A stretch of DNA of 64,000 bases. Source: Metellina segmentata (lineage: Eukaryota; Arthropoda; Arachnida; Araneae; Tetragnathidae). Below the pieces are notes generated by a model, which was not told the origin of the DNA, did no database searches, and saw only the letters and a program-made list of their open reading frames with translations. Shown here in pieces: positions 1-12,005 of this stretch. The position numbers and the translations under genes were made by a program. The stretch lies in assembly GCA_947359465.1 (NCBI GenBank), contig OX375875.1:60327981-60391980 (forward strand), written 5' to 3'. Each line of letters begins with the position of its first letter. Within the stretch, counting starts at the first letter, position 1.

Positions 1-973
1 GAGGATCGAATTCTTCCAGCAATTATTTTGAAATTAAAAAGCTATCAAAAATGCTTTATATTAAAGAGAATCAGTTTCGTAGATATGACATTTAAAATAT
101 ACGCCAATGGCCTGAAAACAATCAAAAATTATTTTAACAACAGCATTTAGGGGAAAGATAGAAAAAAGACTGTATTTTTTCTGGAAACTTATGGATAGGA
201 TTGCTAGATGAAAACATTTTTTTGAGAAAATTAAATCTTTTTGAGAAGAGCTACTTGAGGTTTCCACGTTGGCAGCTAATACCTTAGGCTGGTCCTAAGT
301 AGGTGAATGAAAAGTATATAAAAATAAGGATATGCAAGTCTTCTGTTTCATTAAAAAAAGCCATCATAATTTACTACAATATCTATATGATCAAATTTTA
401 AAGCAATAAAATCTAAAAGTATCCAACTTGGCAATTACAGCATTCACTAGGTATTTTTCTCAACATTTATGTAGCTCTTTTTTTTTTCACAGAGAATGTA
501 TACAAAAGTTACTAATGAGACTTCTATCAATTAGGCTTAAAGACATTTTTTATCTCTAATAATGATTTAAAATTATGCAAAATGTATTTATGTCTAATTG
601 ATAAGGTCGGATTCTAACTACTTGAAATTAAACATTAATGTTTTAACATTTTGAATCATCAAAAGAATTAAGTGCATCAATTCTTTTATTCTTTCTTATG
701 ATCTATTTTGAATACATTTTCATCAAATTGAGAAATGCTGCAAAACAGCAACATGTTTTCCATTTCTTTATTGATAAGTGAGTAAATTCTTAACTTTTGT
801 TATTCTTATTTGATGAAGACAATTGTTCGTTTTCTTATAAAGATAATGTCATAAATTAAGTTAAATCTGATTCTTTCACCGTAATATTTCAAACCATAGT
901 CTCTCTCTCACACGCACAATTACAGCTCTCTGGAATAACTTTATGTTGCTTACATGCGCACATGAAATTGATA
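1..973. other. AT-rich non-coding stretch
   Basis: No gene is visible. The only ATG-started frame of note (68 codons, minus strand, 61-267) is low-complexity and looks like chance. A segment at about 235-300 resembles another at 40.62-40.69 kb and may belong to an unrecognised dispersed repeat. Otherwise only short A and T runs are seen. Confidence 0.6.
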
Positions 974-1216
974 ATTGAGCCGGGTTTTTTTTAAAGTGGT
1001 ATAAGTCCACTTCGAAAAAAAAAAGAGTTTGTTTTCTTTGAATAATTTTACTAATTATTATTGCATGGTAAAATTTAACAGGTTTATAGTGTTAAAAACA
1101 TCATCCGAATTGAGTAACGTTTGACAATATTTTAAAAATAATTTAAACGCAAACCCTTAAATATCTCGATATATGAAAAAATGGACTTATACTACTTTAA
1201 AAAATAACGGCTCAGT
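974..1216. mobile_element. MITE-like element with about 35-bp terminal inverted repeats
   Basis: The left arm (about 976-1012) starts TGAGCCG, then a T run, then AAAGTGGTATAAGTCCACTT. The right arm (about 1180-1214) read in reverse gives TGAGCCG, a T run, then AAAGTAGTATAAGTCCATTT. The arms match at most positions over about 35 bases and flank about 165 bp of AT-rich, non-coding DNA. A small non-autonomous DNA transposon fits this structure. No target duplication is clear (AAT on the left, GTT on the right), so the superfamily stays open. I saw no second copy in the window. Confidence 0.6.
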
Positions 1217-2260
1217 TGTGAAACAAACCAAATAGTTTTAATTATTAAAAAGGATAAAAGAGTAAAATAAAAATAGTCAATTTTAATGCCACTCGTGTAC
1301 TAGAATTTTAGAATATCGTCTTCAAACTGTCGAAAAGCTACAACGCTTCTGTTCCAGAACCCTTTCTATCTGTTAATCTCCCAACAGGGATTTTCCTTCT
1401 CTTATGGGGATTTCTTTCAGCTGGGGATTTCCTAGGCAGTCAATTGGCTAAATTTTAACGAGGACGGGTGGCATTGTAGTGACTGAGATGTACATAAATA
1501 CAGCAAAGCGGGAGGGAGTCGGTAAGTCTGCGGTTCGTTCATAGAGGTTCCTCGCACACAAAAGCCCCTTTTGAAAAGGCAACAAACGTCGACTTCTGTT
1601 GCAAGGCTTGTGATATCGATAGAAAGTGATCTGACAGTCTGTACAAAGCGGATTAGTTCTAAGCCCTTTTCGCCTCGAGAACCAATATTTGTACGCATAC
1701 CTAGCACCACTTAACACGTGCGCTTGCTTAAATATTTTTTCGCTGTGGTAAAACTTGTATTTCGGATCAGAAAATGTTTCATTAAGTACTAGTATTACTT
1801 GTCATTGCTCCGAATGAATCAACTGGTGGAAAGAATGGACAGAAATGATTACAGTCCCTGTAATATGATGCTTGTTTGTCGCTCGAAGATAATTTTTTAT
1901 TAAGCAAGAAAATTATTTCTGGGTCTTTTTATTAGTCATGAATCAACAGACTATCTCTCTCCACTAAATACGTTAAGAAAATACAAAAGCCTAAATCCAC
2001 ACATATATAAAACATTAAAAATCTATTTATTAATTCCTTAATATGTAAGGTGTACTAGAAGCGAGTAATGCGTTTATTTAATATATTATTCATGATTTTT
2101 TTTAATTTTTGATTTCTTATTTCGAAATTATAACTCAGAACTCATTATTTGGTAAATACAGTTGGATTAAAACGAATCGTTATCTAACGGTGCCTTAGTA
2201 GCGCTATTAGTCAAGTAAAAGTAAACAGGATTCAAATCAGTTGTACTAAATTATTATAAA
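1217..2260. other. Non-coding stretch with a GC-richer patch
   Basis: About 1425-1715 is richer in G and C than its surroundings and holds overlapping minus-strand frames of 89 and 92 codons in two phases. Neither resembles a protein I recognise, and their overlap suggests low stop density rather than coding. The rest is AT-rich. Confidence 0.5.
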
Positions 2261-2261
2261 A

Positions 2262-2395
2262 CATTGACATGGACAGGACATATCACCTTCTGACTTTGGA
2301 TATGTGTGTGGAGAGCGAAGCAACATATCTGTGCTTAGTAAGGGTGATAGAAGATTCACCAGCAGAACACATTTTATTGTATGAAAATGTCAAGC
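2262..2395 (+). pseudogene. Decayed retroelement fragment, C-terminal Cys/His region
   Basis: Pieces in different frames recall the C-terminal region that follows the RNase H or RT domain in many arthropod non-LTR retrotransposons. These are a TGH-like start near 2268, then SDFGYVCGE near 2295-2320, then SPAEHILLYE near 2353-2385. The last piece matches the general EH-(I/V)-L-x-(Y/F)-C pattern with the final Cys changed to Glu. At least one frameshift and several stops separate the pieces. The call rests on this short pattern, so a chance match is possible. Confidence 0.35.
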
Positions 2396-3443
2396 ATGGT
2401 ACAGTCGACTGAATTAGAAAAAGAAACGCAAATTTTTATTTTTAAACTTCGTCAAAAGTTTTGACGTGAATAATGAAATTATTGAGGCATGGGAAATGTT
2501 ATTTATAACAGGAGGAATAGGTCTATTATTTTATATACTAAACAGGAAATGATATTAATTTCTATATAGAGAAAAAATGAATGTTTTTCGAAGAACATTT
2601 TGAAGAAATAACTTTTTATACAGGGTTATTAATTTTTAATTTTATAAATAAAAGTTTTATACGAAGTATACAAATCAAATCCAATATCTACAGAACTTGA
2701 AAACACTTCTTTAATTTACTTTGAACATGGCATGCACACTGAAAATATTCCGATGGTAAATATTAGTTTATTCAAAAATTTTAAATCCACAATACCATAT
2801 CCAATGCAAATTTGAAACGCGTTACTTTTAAAGATAAATTCATAAAATAACCACATTCCCATACATATTCCAAATACATCGAAATTATTTTTAGTACGGA
2901 CATGCATTGCAACCTGCTCAATTGAAGGAGTGCAACTCGCAAAGAAACAAGCACTCGGCGTCACCGCATCTATGATCCAATCAAACACGGGCTTGTGCTT
3001 GTAAAAAGGTTAAAATGTTTCTATTTTCAATGCTGCTAATGGCGGGGTTCAAAAATATATTATGAATTACGTGCACCCCTTCGAACAGAAGCTGGAGGGC
3101 GCTTGAGCGTGACGTCGTGTTCGTTACGGTTAGCGCTGGCAGAGAATCTATTTTCATATCTTCCCTATTAGAGATCAAATGGAGCGCGGTCTCAACCACC
3201 TTCCCCTTTACACCCTTTCCCAAAATGAATACCTGCACTTTTCCCCCTACTGACACGCGCCTTGCTCCTTGCACATGAGGATCTCTTTTTAAAAAAAATT
3301 CCCTGATGGACTGACTGTGGTCAATCCGCAATTTACAAGATTACGTTTCTCTGGAGTTTGACGATGGAAATTATAAATTCATGGAAAAAAACTCGAAATA
3401 TGTCAGTGTTATATATCATGGGCAAATTTTATCTTAATGCGCA
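2396..3443. other. Non-coding stretch; one unassigned 116-codon frame
   Basis: A minus-strand frame of 116 codons lies at 2981-3331, in a GC-richer patch (about 3070-3280). Its protein has no signal peptide, membrane segment or motif that I recognise, and no promoter or splice signals frame it. I treat it as probably not a gene. The region up to 2980 is AT-rich and empty. Confidence 0.45.

Positions 3444-3515
<72 letters not shown>
3444..3515. repeat. Compound microsatellite (CT)n(AT)n
   Basis: About ten CT dinucleotides run directly into about 25 AT dinucleotides. An apparent 61-codon frame crossing it (Ser-Leu then Tyr-Ile repeats) is an artefact of the repeat. Confidence 0.95.
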
Positions 3516-3517
<2 letters not shown>

Positions 3518-3744
3518 CCCTTAACACTTCTCAAACACTATAAATTATATTCGCTGTATAGTAACTAATGCAGTGTGTAATAGTGTTTGTTACTAAAAAA
3601 AAAATTAAATTTATGGTTTTATTTATGTGTAAAAGAGTAAATACATGCTTCTGCACTCTGCAGAATTACCACAATGGCCATCTATTAGATCATCAATTGT
3701 CCTCTACTGGAACCTATTGCTTTACAACATGCAGAAACATTATA

Positions 3745-4273
3745 CAGACAAATTTATTTGGACACTGCAGAAATTCGGAGAAGGATCCAGCTTAGTGTGG
3801 GGTTGTTTTCCTGTTTAAAACTCGGCCTATTGCTTTATGTACCTGGTACCATGAACGCTGACATGTACCTCGCCGTTCTGGATGATTCGGCCTTGCCTAC
3901 ACTATGGCAATACTATGGCGATGATGGTTGTTTCGTACATCAGGATCGAGCTCCATGTCATACTGAAAAACGTGCTGGACTGGTTTCCAGAAAATGAGGT
4001 GAATTTGATTGACTGGCCTGTTCAGAGCCCCGATCTCAATCCGATCGAGCAATTGTGGGACAAACAGGAGCGTCCATCTTCACAACAATCTCTTCTCACA
4101 GCCTTGCGAGAGGCATGGCCAACTATTCCTACCCGGACTTACAGAGAACTTGTGGAAAATTTGCCATGACGTGTTGCAGTTGTAATACAAGTAATAGGAG
4201 GCCCCCTACCCGTTACTAAATAGAATAATAAAGCACTTTTTCTTAAAAACATGCAGTGTCCAAATACTTCTGT
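3745..4273 (+). mobile_element. Internally deleted Tc1-like transposon
   Basis: Two inverted 14-bp blocks, ATTTGGACACTGCA at 3756-3769 and its reverse complement at 4252-4265, face each other as Tc1 inner TIRs should. Outside them the left end reads TA then CAGACAAATTT and the right end, reversed, reads TA then ACAGAAGT. This allows a TA target site at 3743-3744 and 4274-4275. The left TIR runs straight into the middle of the transposase frame, so the first half of the gene is gone. An AATAAA-like signal lies between the gene end and the right TIR (about 4227). About 530 bp remain of an element usually 1.2-1.7 kb long. Confidence 0.6.
3786..4223 (+). pseudogene. Tc1-like transposase, 3' half, frameshifted
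   Basis: This is the C-terminal half of a Tc1/mariner (IS630-related) DDE transposase, the enzyme that cuts and pastes the element. Visible in order are VPGTMNADMYLAVLDDS, then CFVHQDRAPCHTEK with the second catalytic Asp (3944-3967), then NVLDWFPENE, then WPVQSPDLNPIEQLWD with the catalytic Glu (4015-4061). The two Asp/Glu motifs lie in different frames, so a one-base indel in an A run at about 3963-3971 breaks the gene. A TGA at 4167-4169 interrupts the tail. After it the frame continues as RVAVVIQVIGG to a TAG at 4221-4223, matching the usual family ending. The first catalytic Asp and the N-terminal DNA-binding domain are deleted. The copy cannot be functional. The family call is firm. Confidence 0.9.
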
Positions 4274-4275
4274 TA

Positions 4276-5090
4276 AGATAGTGTTTTTAGTCTTTCTACA
4301 CAAAACTAAAAATTCAGTCTTTTGAGTTATGGTGGTATTGAGACCCGGGGGTGATATGCAAACATATATTTCTGCAAGCAAAACGCTAAGTACTTCTAAT
4401 TCATATTTGTTTTCATGGAAGTCGAGTCATTCCTTCTGGACTGGCCACAGAGTGCAAATGTGTGCTTACAGGAGAAGGCGATTGGACCTAAAAGAAAGTT
4501 TTCAGATAAGTGTGAAAATACAGTGTTCTAATATGAACTTTATATTGGTATAGCTTTATTGCGAAGAACGCGTACTGAGAGCCTCAAGGCACTTAATGCG
4601 TTCCTGAAGATAGAGCACAAAAGTTTGGATAGCAAAAAAACTTTAAAAATATGGAGCTGGAGCACTTAGATGTCGAAGATTTATATATTTTCTTGATTTC
4701 TTTTCAAAATAACGTAGTTCTCGAGTTTTCATGCATGTATTTATTTACTGGAATGGGTTCTTCTAAGGGTTCGAATCCCTGACCCCCATCAATGTTTTCA
4801 GGTTGGAGTCGGTTCCAAAATTATTTATTTTGCGTTGAAAATTATACTAGCCACTCTATATATTAATCTAGACAGTGTATATACATAGAACTTACTATCC
4901 ACTTCTGCCATTAATATTCCCCCCAGTTGACTCCACTGTCTATCTCGAGGGGAGATGTAAGAAAGAGGTTTTATGCAAATCAATAAAAAAATATCTTGAA
5001 AAGTTCCTTCTAACGTCAACTGAAAGACGATTGTCCCGTTGATTTTTCTATTTTTTTTATTTATTATTTATTATATTTTAATACAAAAAG
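4276..5090. other. Non-coding stretch
   Basis: No gene seen. A perfect B-box-like word (GGTTCGAATCC, about 4768-4778) occurs, but no A box lies 30-60 bases upstream and no cloverleaf forms, so this is not called a tRNA. It could be the tail end of an old tRNA-derived SINE head. Confidence 0.55.
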
Positions 5091-5700
5091 TCGCGTTGGT
5101 TGGCGACAGAAAAAAATGAGTCAGATTTCGGGTCCGAACCAGCTTCCACCCACCTTTGTCAAGAAAAAGAGAAAGTGCCTCAAGAGAGACTCCACAACTG
5201 CTCATTGGATCTGTCAAAGCCCTCATTTCGAATAACAATCGAAGAAAGGCAAATAAGCCGCTTTTTTTTTCATTATTTTTTCAATCTCTCCTCTCAACCA
5301 ACGGCCGCCCCTCCAGATTACGGGCCCCCGTTAATGACACCGAACTACCGGCCTTACGCGGCGACCCTTTCCTGGAATACGGTTGCTCACTTCAACCCCC
5401 TTTTACTGGTCGTCCGTATTTAGAGGGCGGTGGGGGTGGAAAGGCCGTTTTTTCCTTACTTATTTTGTCATCGTTTTTCTCCTTACTTTTTCTTCCTCTC
5501 GCTTGTTTTTTTAATTATCATTCTCTCAGGCAGTCAGATTTCTACGAAAATGAAATTTCATATTTCGGATTTGGCGTCTTGTATTTTTTTACTTATTTCC
5601 TTATTATCGGGGGGAATTATGAACCTGTGTATATAGACTTCTTTAATTTTCTTTCCAAGGAGAAGTGAGACAGGGCTCTGGCGCCAAGCGGAATGTCCCA
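5091..5700. other. Island of mixed composition with an unassigned 170-codon frame
   Basis: This is the longest ATG frame in the window (5156-5668, plus strand, 170 codons). The second half gives two Phe/Leu-rich hydrophobic runs (about residues 98-117 and 137-152), which come from T-rich DNA. The middle (5290-5440) is GC-richer and a 107-codon frame overlaps it in another phase. No family is recognised, codon use is not distinctive, and no TATA box or splice site frames it. I consider coding unlikely. Confidence 0.3.
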
Positions 5701-8186
5701 ATTTCTCAGTCGTTAAACCCCCCTCTCATCCTCAAGGGCAAGGTTGATGAGTTGAGGTGATTTCCTGTGTAAGCGTGGGCGTTACTTTGGAATCTAATAA
5801 ATGATAGGGAGGGAAAAGGATCTCTGATTCCGTAGTTTCGAAAATATAACATTGCACTAAAAGTCCTTTTTTTCTAATGTCTTCCGAGATGATAGCGACG
5901 AATGATGAATTGCTTTTGAAAGAATTAAGTATTACGCTCTGAGAAGCGATTTTCAATTCATGATTTTTCGACTCGAAAGTCTATGTCGCAAGCACCGTTT
6001 CGACGAATTGCCTTTGGGCAGTTAACTTTGCAGTTTTTTTCTTTGTATTTCTAAGCTACCTTAATTGTCCATCTCAGCGAAATTCTTTGTAATTTTCTGT
6101 GTAGGATAGAATTGTGAGAATTCATGCTTGTAAAAAAGAGATCAATAATAGATTCTGAGAAAGAATTGATTATTTATTTTAAGGGCTCGGATCATACTGT
6201 CAGTTTACAAGGGAAACACACAGTCAAATTTTCAAATCTGAGTTTGAAAATTTTCTAGACGAGAAAGTGGTCATATTTTGACTGATGAACACACACACGC
6301 GCGTGCACACAAACACATACAAATTCATTTTTTGTATGAAGGTTCTATTTCTTCTTGAGAAACACATTTAATGAGTTTAGCATAGTGAGTAAAAGTGTTC
6401 CCCCCTTGTTTTCTCAGTACCATGTTTTTGGTTTAGTGGGTTTCACTGGAAAGCCGACAATATTTGTGAGAATATCGTCGGCTGCATATATATTGCAGTA
6501 TATTGCATTATACATTATTATATATATTTGCAGGCATAAAAAAAATCGTAGAATTGAAATCGTTAAAAAATTGAAAGTCACTGCTATAATAATGTAACTA
6601 TAAGAAAGAACTAACCATTATTAAAGCCAGCTTGAAATGTGAATGCTGTTTTTTATTGATGAATCAATTTTTTAAACGTGTGCCCTCTTATTTGCATAGA
6701 ATGGAAATCTGTTCAGTATTCAAAACTAAAAAGTACAGTTCTATTTTTGATATTTCCACCTTATTTTGAAGCTTTTCATGAGGTTCTTAAGAGATACAAG
6801 TATTTTAGATTTTTAATTCACCAATGTATATTTTTGCATAATTTACTTAGAAAAACGTATTGAAATATCTTCCATTTCAGATAAGTTTAATCTACTGCAA
6901 GGATTGGTTTGCTTTATCGCTCTACGGTCATTTTTTTTCCTACCCGAATTAGACGGGTTGAAAGACATTCATTCAGGGACATAGAATACTACTATCAAGA
7001 ATGGTTAGTTTAAAACGGATTGAATTGTTGTAATAAAAGCATACAAATAAGATGGGATAGCATATTTTTGTTGTAATAACAAAATTTCATCGACGCCAGA
7101 TCTTTGAAAAAAAGCACCCATGAAAAACTATAAGAATGCGCGCCAACACCTTATCAACTATTTCACAGTAAATTATAACTTCTCGAACTTTAAAAAACAT
7201 ATGAATACTGTTAAAATTAAAGAGAAATTCCAGGTTTTAATACTAACATCATAACACAGATTTTGAGCAATAGTTATTAACACACTGATTTGCAGATGTG
7301 ACCATTGGACCAATAGTTTTAGTTGAGACGTTTAATATTACCCCTATGCTTTTTTCATAAATTGTTCCAAGCCCCCTCTAGGAGATTAGATAAACTTTTC
7401 ACAGTGAAGCCAAATACATTCGACAGGGAATATTATTATTACGTATTCAAACATATCTCTGATACCCAACTATTTTCGTAAATACAATTCCCAAGCATCT
7501 TCAAGCAGGAAAATTCAATTATCAATATTCATTACCAAAAAGTGAAAGGACTTGGCAAGTTTCTAAAATATAAAACTAAAATTGAAAGCAATTGTTTCTA
7601 GAGAATTTTACTTATACATACACTTTTATGTTACATTTTTAGAAATTGAACCAGTTCTAGAAACAAAGTTAAGTGAAGACACGTGATGTAACGAATGGTG
7701 TCGACATTCAGATCTGAAGTAAGAATAGGTTTTAAGATTTACAACTTAGGTTTAGTTGATGGTGATAAGAATAAGATTTTACGTCCTTGCTTATGGCTAT
7801 TGTATAAGAACACGATCAATAAAAAGTCCAAACTGCAATTATATGTCACGATCTTTCGAAACCTATCCGATTACTTACTTAAGTCATTAAGAGAATCGAT
7901 CTTCATTTTTGAATCGAGGAACGCGTTTCTCGAATTTGATTGATTTAGAGATTTGACCTAAGAGGGGAATGTCATGTAATCTTGGCCAACGTTTCATTTC
8001 AGATGCTTCTCTGTTTTAAGTTTTGTTTTTTTATTTTATGTCTTCTCAGAACTTCCAAATTAGATAATTTTGGAATGAAACTTTCTTTTTGTGTCAATTA
8101 CGTTTTTAACCTTTATAAAATGTAAGTAAGTATTAAAAAAAAGCCTTTTTCATCAAATTAATAAGCTGTTAAAAGTTTGAGAGCAT
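5701..8186. other. AT-rich non-coding stretch
   Basis: No gene, RNA or clear repeat seen. A short (CA)-rich tract with alternating CG lies at about 6289-6320. The small frames at 6355-6597, 6678-6863 and 7695-7943 have biased low-complexity composition and no recognisable motif. Confidence 0.6.
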
Positions 8187-8200
8187 GTACACACACACAT

Positions 8201-8283
<83 letters not shown>

Positions 8284-8298
8284 CACACACACACACAC
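8187..8298. repeat. Compound microsatellite (AC)n(AT)n(AC)n
   Basis: AC repeats (to about 8216) pass into about 31 AT repeats and then back to AC repeats. The central AT part is self-complementary and could extrude a hairpin. Confidence 0.95.
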
Positions 8299-9088
8299 GG
8301 TGTTTATTGATCGCATTAAGTTAGATGTTTTTTGAAACTCCGCAAAAGTAGACCTTATGTTTTACAAAAGTAGAAATTCAGTATCGTTCAGTTGTGGCGC
8401 AGTCAAACAAGTGGTTTTTGACAAGAAAATGATGGATACTGAAGATAAACGGGAAAGTCGTATGTGTATTATTTATGTAACTCGTAAGGAAACACTAGTC
8501 AATGTTTTGGAAGTTCTATTGTCCTTTGAAAACATTACCGTCGAGAATCTAATAAACTTCCTCGAATAAATCGCTTTATTCTCTTAAGAAATTACAGAAT
8601 GTTTATTTCTTTTGTAAGAACTGGGTCAGAAAGAATTTTACTCCTTAAAACTAAATAGTATCTCTCCTTCCATTAGAGAACGCTACTTTTCTTTCCAAGA
8701 GAAAAGGAAATAATTTCTTTCATAAGTGAAATGAATTACATTCAAACTTAATTCATTAATAAAGGTTCCTTTATAATAAGAGCGCAATAAATTATCTTCC
8801 CTTATACATTTTATTGAAAATACATTAACCTTCACCAAATTCTCATAAATAAAATACTAAAAATGTATTTGCTGCCCGTGCACAAGATACAAGAAATGAA
8901 TTGCGAATGAATGAGCTATTTTAAAGTTTTACATCCTTTAATCAATTCTGAATATTCCACTAAAAAGTTAAAAGCACCTGGTACTCATAACCATCCATTG
9001 CAAGAAATTTCTTTTGCCTTTAGAGCACTGGAACGTCATTGTCAAAGCATTACAATGTCGCTTTAAAAATAAGTTTGGTTGGGTTTTA
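8299..9088. other. Non-coding stretch
   Basis: A 70-codon plus-strand frame (8357-8569) contains no recognisable motif. Nothing else supports a gene. Confidence 0.55.
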
Positions 9089-9188
9089 AGGGCAAGGGTC
9101 GCAAATTTGGCCAAGCAGTGACAAACACAAGACTGAAGAAAGACAACGTCAAGTAATGGATACACACAAGAAAATTTTTACTGACCAG
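9089..9188 (+). repeat. Dispersed repeat family B, copy 1
   Basis: About 100 bp share an ordered set of words with three other sites (24.99, 35.65 and 48.76 kb): GGCAAGGGTC, TTTGGCCAAGCAGTG, then AGACAACGTCAAGTAATGGA, then a CA-rich word, then TTTTACTGACC. The copies are diverged and lack clear termini. The family may be a SINE or a short-repeat tail, but no tRNA-like head is attached here. Confidence 0.55.
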
Positions 9189-11564
9189 GTGTGGATAAAT
9201 ACACCCGTGTTAGTTAGATAAATAACAAAATGAAATTATGTACAATTTAATTACTTTAATTATGTACAATTTAACTACCATGACTCAACGTTAAAAAACA
9301 GGCGTGTTAGGGCATTCATAGCAGGCCTTTTCATGGTTTCCTAGTTATGTATACGATTCAATTTTATTTATAAAAAAGAAGGTACTTAAAAAACTTCCGA
9401 ACTTTCTGGATCAAGACTTTTTAAGTGACGAAATTAAACACAATATGAACTGATAGTATTCGTAAATATGCTTGAAGCTAATTTTCTTCGAATTTGATCC
9501 GTTTGAGGTGGTTTTTTAAAACAGCACCTCTCTATCTCATTCGTGAATTTTCATCACTTACAATTACTTCTGAACAGAATAGTAAAAAAGAAGAATAATA
9601 TATAAGTCTTTCAACTAACTCTATTATACAATCTAGTTATTTCATAAATAATCGCAGTTTTACGAACCTTATACCGCATTTTGGAAGAATAGCATCTCAA
9701 CATTAAAAAATACAGATTTGATGTCAGAGCTACAGAAAAAATAATTTTGAAATATTATCTTAGGGCAGGTACTGTGTCATAAGCCTGTCTTAATTTCAAG
9801 TATCACAATTCCAAATTGCAAAGGCTAATTCACAACTCAACGCAATGTAAGAATTTGGTTCTCCCATCTCTTCTGAAAATATATTTTTTTAGTAACGACT
9901 ATTCTAGGGTGTGATATGTGAAATAATTTATTATTGATTTCCGTAGGAGGTCTGCACAGCTGATATTGATATCAGCTATTTTGAATGATACAGAAATTTA
10001 CGGAGCTAATTATTTTACCTCCTCACGAAAGCCATCTGAAAACAGAATATTGATCAAAAATTATTTAATTGAACATATGGTTGGATTAGAAATTCGCGGT
10101 AATTAAATGCCAAATCATCCGACCGTGCGTACCATTACTGAACCTTATCCGTCATCCATAACCAGGCGTAACATTCTTCACGCGGACTTAGACGGACTTC
10201 TCTAATAATGGAGTAAATCATATTTCAGATTGGATGCCAAAACGCACTTCGAAAGTAATGAGCAATTATCGGGTACCATACACTGGATAATTCGTTGATG
10301 CCAGATCCTGACCGTCTTCATCCGGATTCGAGGCTTACGTCTCGCGTCGCTATTCGAGCATTACCACGAAAGGAGCCCCGATGGAGGATGCACGGGTCTT
10401 TGATTGAGCATTAACATTGCAAACGACGTGGAAGTGAGTGGACGTTAACTCATCCATATGTTGGTGAATATTCCGTACCAGAGGCCATCTTGACCTGGTA
10501 GCGAAGGACGGAAGTATGATCGAAAAAGGTTTTTTCGCTCAGAAAACTGCCGGAGCAGAACCATTAAAGATGGGTTTTTTCTCGACGAATCCACCGACCA
10601 AAACGAGCATTCACCTCCAACACCGTGTCGCGGTGTATCTGTCAACTGTGTTGTCCACTCTCTGCCATTAACCCTTCCCTTCCTCGTGTGTGCAGACTTT
10701 TTTGTGTCTAGCTGTCTTTCTTCCACACCAAATTTCGTTTCCAAGATCTTTTGTTTACATGAAAATGAAATAGTGTCGAATTGAGAAAAGATACTCAGTG
10801 ACATTTCAATAGCTTCGAAACCCAAAACTTCAGCAAAAAAAAAAAAAAAGAGTACAGGCATTTTGGGTCGTGAGACGCATCACTGTAGTAATTACAATTC
10901 TTTCGGCAGACCGATGCTTCGGTTCCTGTTGTTTGAACCGAACAGTTCAAAGGTTTTTTTTTAACTGAGAAAAGGCTGTGTATTGTGATATGATTGTTTG
11001 TTAATATGAAACCATTTAAAAAAAATTTTCTGAAACAGTTTGTAGAGTTGAAAACAGAAAAACACATGAAATTAAGTGTAAAAATTTTGAATGAAATATT
11101 TTAATAACTTAAAGATAAATTTCACTGTTGGAACTTACACTTAAATCGAAAATTTTACTCTATCATGTTCAAAGATAAGAGAGATATGACTAAATTTTGA
11201 CTATATTATTAATTTTAAGCTATTTTATCTTCGATTTTATTTGAGCTGCATTAATGATTTTTGGTTTTTTGGAATAATTGTAGAAAATTATTTATAAAAA
11301 TACTTGTGGGATTAAAAATGAAAATGTATACAAACTAAGTATAAAACGTTTTAATAGAATATCATTATTTTAAGCATTCAAAATCTTCTTTCATTGTTTG
11401 TATACTTAAATTGGAAATTTTACGTAATATATATCATGTTCAAAGACGAGATTAAATTTTAGCTATATTATTTTATAAAAGAAATTAGCTTTCAGCTGTG
11501 AGTCAAATTACAGATCCACTCCACGCTACAGCACAGACAGCTAGCTAGTCTCTGAGCTCCTTTC
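9189..11564. other. Non-coding stretch with a mixed-composition island
   Basis: A near-perfect 24-bp direct duplication lies at about 9234-9285. The stretch 10100-10720 is GC-richer and has fewer stops, giving a 138-codon minus frame (10445-10861) that ends in a poly-Phe run from an A tract. No motif is recognised. The rest (10900-11560) is AT-rich and includes two similar AT-rich segments around 11140-11170 and 11410-11460. Confidence 0.5.
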
Positions 11565-11632
11565 ATAATAGTCACATAGCCCGTTGTATTGCTCTAGAAC
11601 GACGTTAACTAAAATTACAATTACCATTACCA
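11565..11632 (+). mobile_element. SINE 3'-end fragment (family A), plus strand
   Basis: The segment contains CATAGCCCGTTGTATTGCTC, then TAGAACGACGTTAACTAAA, then ATTACAATTACCATTACCAT. This is the reverse complement of the 3' tail of the full SINE at 55.69-56.03 kb, including the repeated TTACCA tail. It lies tail-to-tail against the next, opposite copy. Confidence 0.75.
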
Positions 11633-11689
11633 TAATAGTCATAGCCAGAAAAAAAAAAATATTTTCTTACTACGAGTCTGATGTTGCAA

Positions 11690-12005
11690 AGTAGGTTTGT
11701 TAAAGTCGCTCTGGAGCAAATCCACGGGATATTGGTGATTGCCGGGATCAAACCCGAAGGGAAAGATCGAGGACAACACAACGTAATTTTGAACCACCGT
11801 AAGGTGACGAGGTCACACCTGAGCTGGCACTCCATTCTCCAGACTTTCACACCACACCAATGTGAGGATATTTGAGACCACGACATATTTAACATGCACC
11901 AGCCCCTTTTGTTCACTACGGTCTTCGGTTGGATTTGAACTCGCAACCCTCCTGTTGCTAATTCGTTACTTTTCCAACCGGGCTACCGCGGTTCTCTGAT
12001 GGTGT
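11690..12005 (-). mobile_element. tRNA-derived SINE (family A), diverged copy
   Basis: Read on the minus strand, the element begins with a tRNA-like head at about 12000-11915. The A-box-like part is TAGCCCGGTTGG and the B-box-like part is GAGTTCAAATCC. The body follows with AGGTGTGACCTCGTCACCTT and a GGTTCAAAATTACG block, then TCTTTCCCTTCGGG, and ends near 11690 with a GTTAAAGTCGCTCTGGAGC-like region. The body matches the copy at 55.7 kb over most of its length. The head differs, so either the copies diverged strongly or the family has more than one head. RNA polymerase III would transcribe such an element and LINE machinery would move it. Confidence 0.8.

Noticed and set aside
2981..3331. 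116-codon minus-strand frame as a gene
   Set aside because: No recognisable motif and no flanking signals. The length is within chance for a GC-richer patch.
4760..4785. tRNA gene suggested by a perfect B box
   Set aside because: No A box at the right distance and no acceptor or anticodon stem.
5156..5668. The longest open frame in the window (170 codons) as a membrane protein gene
   Set aside because: The hydrophobic runs come from T-rich DNA, another phase is also open there, and no family, promoter or splice context is visible.
10445..10861. 138-codon minus frame as a gene
   Set aside because: It starts in a poly-A-derived Phe run and matches nothing known.
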